Assembly (NCBI GenBank): GCA_020350085.1
Contig: CP070706.1
Coordinates: 3,353,094-3,360,016 of the forward strand
Length of the DNA stretch: 6,923 nt
Direction: 5' to 3'
Source of the DNA: Acidobacteriota bacterium
GTDB taxonomy: Bacteria > Acidobacteriota > Polarisedimenticolia > J045
Position numbers and translations under genes: made by a program. The first letter of the stretch is position 1. Every line of letters starts with the position of its first letter. Under the pieces are notes generated by a model. It did no database searches. It worked only from the letters and a program-made list of their open reading frames with translations, and was not told the DNA's origin. Below, piece after piece: positions 4,975-6,923 of this stretch.

Positions 4975-6858
4975 ATGAAAGCAGGGGCAAGAGTTGCAGG
5001 GCGGGGTGCCGCGCAGGCCGGGCTGCTCGGCTGTGCGGCCGCGGTGTGTTTGTGGGCGCTCGGCTGCGCCAAGGACCCGGGCCCAGTGGACTGGGGGGCC
5101 TCCCCTTCCCCGGACGACCCGCCGACGGTCGTGCTCGTGACGATCGACACCCTGAGAGCAGATCGGCTGGGCTGCTACGGAAAGAGCGATGCGGGCACGC
5201 CGACTCTCGATCGGCTCGCCGAAGCGGGCGTTTTGTTCACCAAGGCCCATACGACGGCGCCGATGACGCTGCCCTCGCACGCGTCGATGCTGACCGGCCG
5301 CAGCGTTCCCGCGCACGGCGTCAAGATGAACGGCACTTTCGCTCTCCCGGGCGGGATCCCCACTCTGGCGGAGCGGCTCAAGGCCAAAGGCTTCGCCACC
5401 GGCGCGTTCGTCTCCTCTCAGGTGCTCGCCCGACGCTACGGTCTCGCGCGCGGTTTCGACAGTTTCTCCGACAACATTCGCCAGCGCGGGCCGGCCGCGG
5501 GCGGGTTCGTTCTCGGCCACGCCGAGCGCTCCGGGATGGAGACCGTCTCGGTGGCCACCGCCTGGTTGATGGACCGACCGGGTCAGGCCGCCTTTGTCTG
5601 GGCTCACATCTGGGAGCCGCACGCGCCCTATTCCCCTCCGCGCTCGTTCGCTGAGCGTTTCCCAGATGATCTCTATCAAGGCGAAGTGGCCGCCGCAGAT
5701 GCCGCGGTGGGCCGGCTGTTGACCGATCTGCGCGGCCTGGATCGGAGCCGGCTGCTGGTCGTGGTCGTGGGCGATCACGGTGAAGCGCTCGATGAACACG
5801 GCGAGCAGACGCACGGCATTTACCTCTATCAGGGGGTGATGCGCGTGCCGCTGATCATCTACGGGCCCTCGTTCGGCGTGCGCCCCGGGATCGTGCAGGC
5901 GCCCGTGAGCGTGGCCGACCTCGCGCCGACGTTGATCGAGCTGCTCGACGCCGACTCGCTCGGGCAGATCGACGCAGCCTCGCTGGCGGCCGGTCTGACC
6001 GGGAGCGGAGCCTACCCCGCGGATCGTGGCGTTTTCGCCGAGAGCCATCAGCCTCAGATCGAGCACGGCTGGTCGGGGCTTCGCGCGTTGATCCACGGAC
6101 GCTACAAGCTCGTAGAGGCGCCGCGGCTCGAGCTTTACGATCTCGAGGCCGATCCCGAGGAGTCCACCAACCTTGCCGAGCAGCTTCCCGACGAGACCGC
6201 CCGCGCGAAGCAGGCTCTCGATCGGCTGGTTTCGCGCGCGAAGTCGTTGGCGGCGGGCGAGGGCGCCGAGCAGGCGGCCAGCGACGAGCAACTCGAAATG
6301 CTGCGCTCGCTCGGGTATGTCTCTACCGCGCGACGCGTGGACAGCGAGCAGCCGCTCGTCGATCCTGGCGCGGTCGATCCGAAGGACCGCCAGCAGTTCG
6401 TCGCGCGCTTCGACCGCGCCGTGGGCCAAGCGCAGAGCGGTGCCCTCGGACCTGCGCTGGAGGAGCTGACCGCGCTCGCCGCACTCGAGCCGCGCAGCCC
6501 GGCCTTCCTGCTGCAGTACGGTCAGTCGTTGATCATGGCCGGCCGTCACGAGGAGGCGATCGGCATCTTCGAACGTGCCGTCGACGTCGACCCGGAGTTC
6601 GGTCTGGCTTGGTATCGGCTCGGGCAGCTCTTCGACAGCCGCCAGTCCGCAGACCAAGCCGAGGCCTGTTACCGTCGTGCGGCCGAGATCGATCCGTTGG
6701 CCGTGGAAGTGCGGCTGGCACTTGCTAGCCTGTTGCTCGATCAGGGCGAGCTCGACGAAGCCTCGTTGCTCCTCGATCAAGTGCAGCAGCTAGCCCCTGA
6801 CGACGAGATGGTCCAGAGAGAGTCGCGTCGTCTGCGACAGAGCATCGGGGCGTCCTAG
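4975..6858 (+). CDS. lipoprotein with sulfatase/alkaline-phosphatase-fold domain and C-terminal TPRs
   Basis: This 627-aa envelope protein begins with a lipoprotein-type signal (MKAGARVAGR, then a hydrophobic stretch ending ALGC, lipidated Cys31 probable). The hydrolase domain covers about 50-430: VTIDTLRADRLGCYG with metal ligand D58, TLPSHASMLTG at 98-108, WEPHAPY with H216, and GDHGEALDEHG with D267 and H268, followed by H280. RSLGYVS near 445 commonly follows this domain. Three consecutive 34-residue TPRs fill 508-541, 542-575 and 576-609, with a degenerate one at about 471-507. True sulfatases need Cys or Ser in C/S-x-P-x-R for formylglycine. Here the position is Thr98, the Arg is His102, and the GKWH signature is absent (KGFATGAFVSS). 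Annotation pipelines would call it a sulfatase, but a phosphodiesterase or phosphotransferase with a Thr nucleophile is the better inference. Substrate unknown; the TPRs suggest a protein partner. The TAG stop lies in the CTAG next to element copy 2. Confidence 0.88.
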   Translation: MKAGARVAGRGAAQAGLLGCAAAVCLWALGCAKDPGPVDWGASPSPDDPPTVVLVTIDTLRADRLGCYGKSDAGTPTLDRLAEAGVLFTKAHTTAPMTLPSHASMLTGRSVPAHGVKMNGTFALPGGIPTLAERLKAKGFATGAFVSSQVLARRYGLARGFDSFSDNIRQRGPAAGGFVLGHAERSGMETVSVATAWLMDRPGQAAFVWAHIWEPHAPYSPPRSFAERFPDDLYQGEVAAADAAVGRLLTDLRGLDRSRLLVVVVGDHGEALDEHGEQTHGIYLYQGVMRVPLIIYGPSFGVRPGIVQAPVSVADLAPTLIELLDADSLGQIDAASLAAGLTGSGAYPADRGVFAESHQPQIEHGWSGLRALIHGRYKLVEAPRLELYDLEADPEESTNLAEQLPDETARAKQALDRLVSRAKSLAAGEGAEQAASDEQLEMLRSLGYVSTARRVDSEQPLVDPGAVDPKDRQQFVARFDRAVGQAQSGALGPALEELTALAALEPRSPAFLLQYGQSLIMAGRHEEAIGIFERAVDVDPEFGLAWYRLGQLFDSRQSADQAEACYRRAAEIDPLAVEVRLALASLLLDQGELDEASLLLDQVQQLAPDDEMVQRESRRLRQSIGAS

Positions 6859-6923
6859 GAGCCTGTGCGGTAGAACGCTTGCGGCTGCGTGGCTGAGGCC
6901 AGATTCTGTTCGGATTCTCGTCG
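6859..6923. mobile_element. second copy of the palindromic MITE-like element, left part only
   Basis: GAGCCTGTGCGGTAGAACG begins directly after CTAG (6855-6858) and continues to the window end. It aligns to 1159-1229 of copy 1 with four substitutions and one 6-nt gap (GCGGTT is present in copy 1 and absent here). GTGGCTGAGGCCAGATTCTG is shared exactly. It has the same orientation as copy 1. The right half and the matching right end lie beyond the window, so its full length and downstream CTAG cannot be confirmed. Confidence 0.8.

Noticed and set aside
4819..6780. 653-codon open frame on the minus strand opposite the sulfatase-like gene
   Set aside because: It is in the same mirror register relative to the real gene, with an Arg/Gly/Leu-rich product lacking domains. 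The plus-strand frame has clear catalytic motifs and TPRs.
1159..6923. Composite transposon carrying dnaE and the sulfatase-like gene between the two element copies
   Set aside because: The copies are diverged, encode no transposase and flank an essential housekeeping gene. Two independent insertions at CTAG sites is the simpler explanation.

Overview
The window is high-G+C bacterial chromosome with four genes and two copies of a short palindromic repeat element. The organism is probably a Gram-negative bacterium. The thioredoxin-fold protein has a Sec signal peptide, and the sulfatase-fold protein looks like a lipoprotein fused to TPR repeats, an architecture I associate with Acidobacteriota, Myxococcota, Planctomycetota and related deltaproteobacterial lineages. 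That placement is inference and weak, and I cannot name a species.

Layout: (1) 1-122, minus strand, is the N-terminal 40 codons of S-adenosylmethionine synthetase (metK), cut by the window edge. (2) 123-332 is a divergent promoter region. (3) 333-1148, plus strand, encodes a secreted TlpA/ResA-like thiol-disulfide protein with a coiled coil and a CPHC active site. (4) 1155-1321 is a 159-bp imperfect palindrome with 19-bp terminal inverted repeats and CTAG on both sides. It looks like a non-autonomous miniature transposable element (MITE). (5) 1318-4782, minus strand, is a complete dnaE (replicative DNA polymerase III alpha subunit, 1154 aa). (6) 4783-4974 is a second divergent promoter region. 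(7) 4975-6858, plus strand, encodes a putative lipoprotein with an alkaline-phosphatase/sulfatase-fold domain and at least three C-terminal TPRs. It carries Thr where sulfatases carry the Cys/Ser that becomes formylglycine. (8) 6859-6923 is the left part of a second copy of the element, running off the window.

The genes do not form one pathway. Methionine activation, periplasmic thiol redox, DNA replication and an envelope hydrolase or transferase are encoded by separate transcription units in alternating orientations. The most interesting structure is the repeat family. Both copies sit at CTAG sites whose TAG is the stop codon of a neighbouring gene (dnaE for copy 1, the sulfatase-like gene for copy 2). 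The insertions are therefore exactly at gene ends and damage no reading frame. Without copy 1, the convergent tlpA-like and dnaE genes would end only 6 nt apart.
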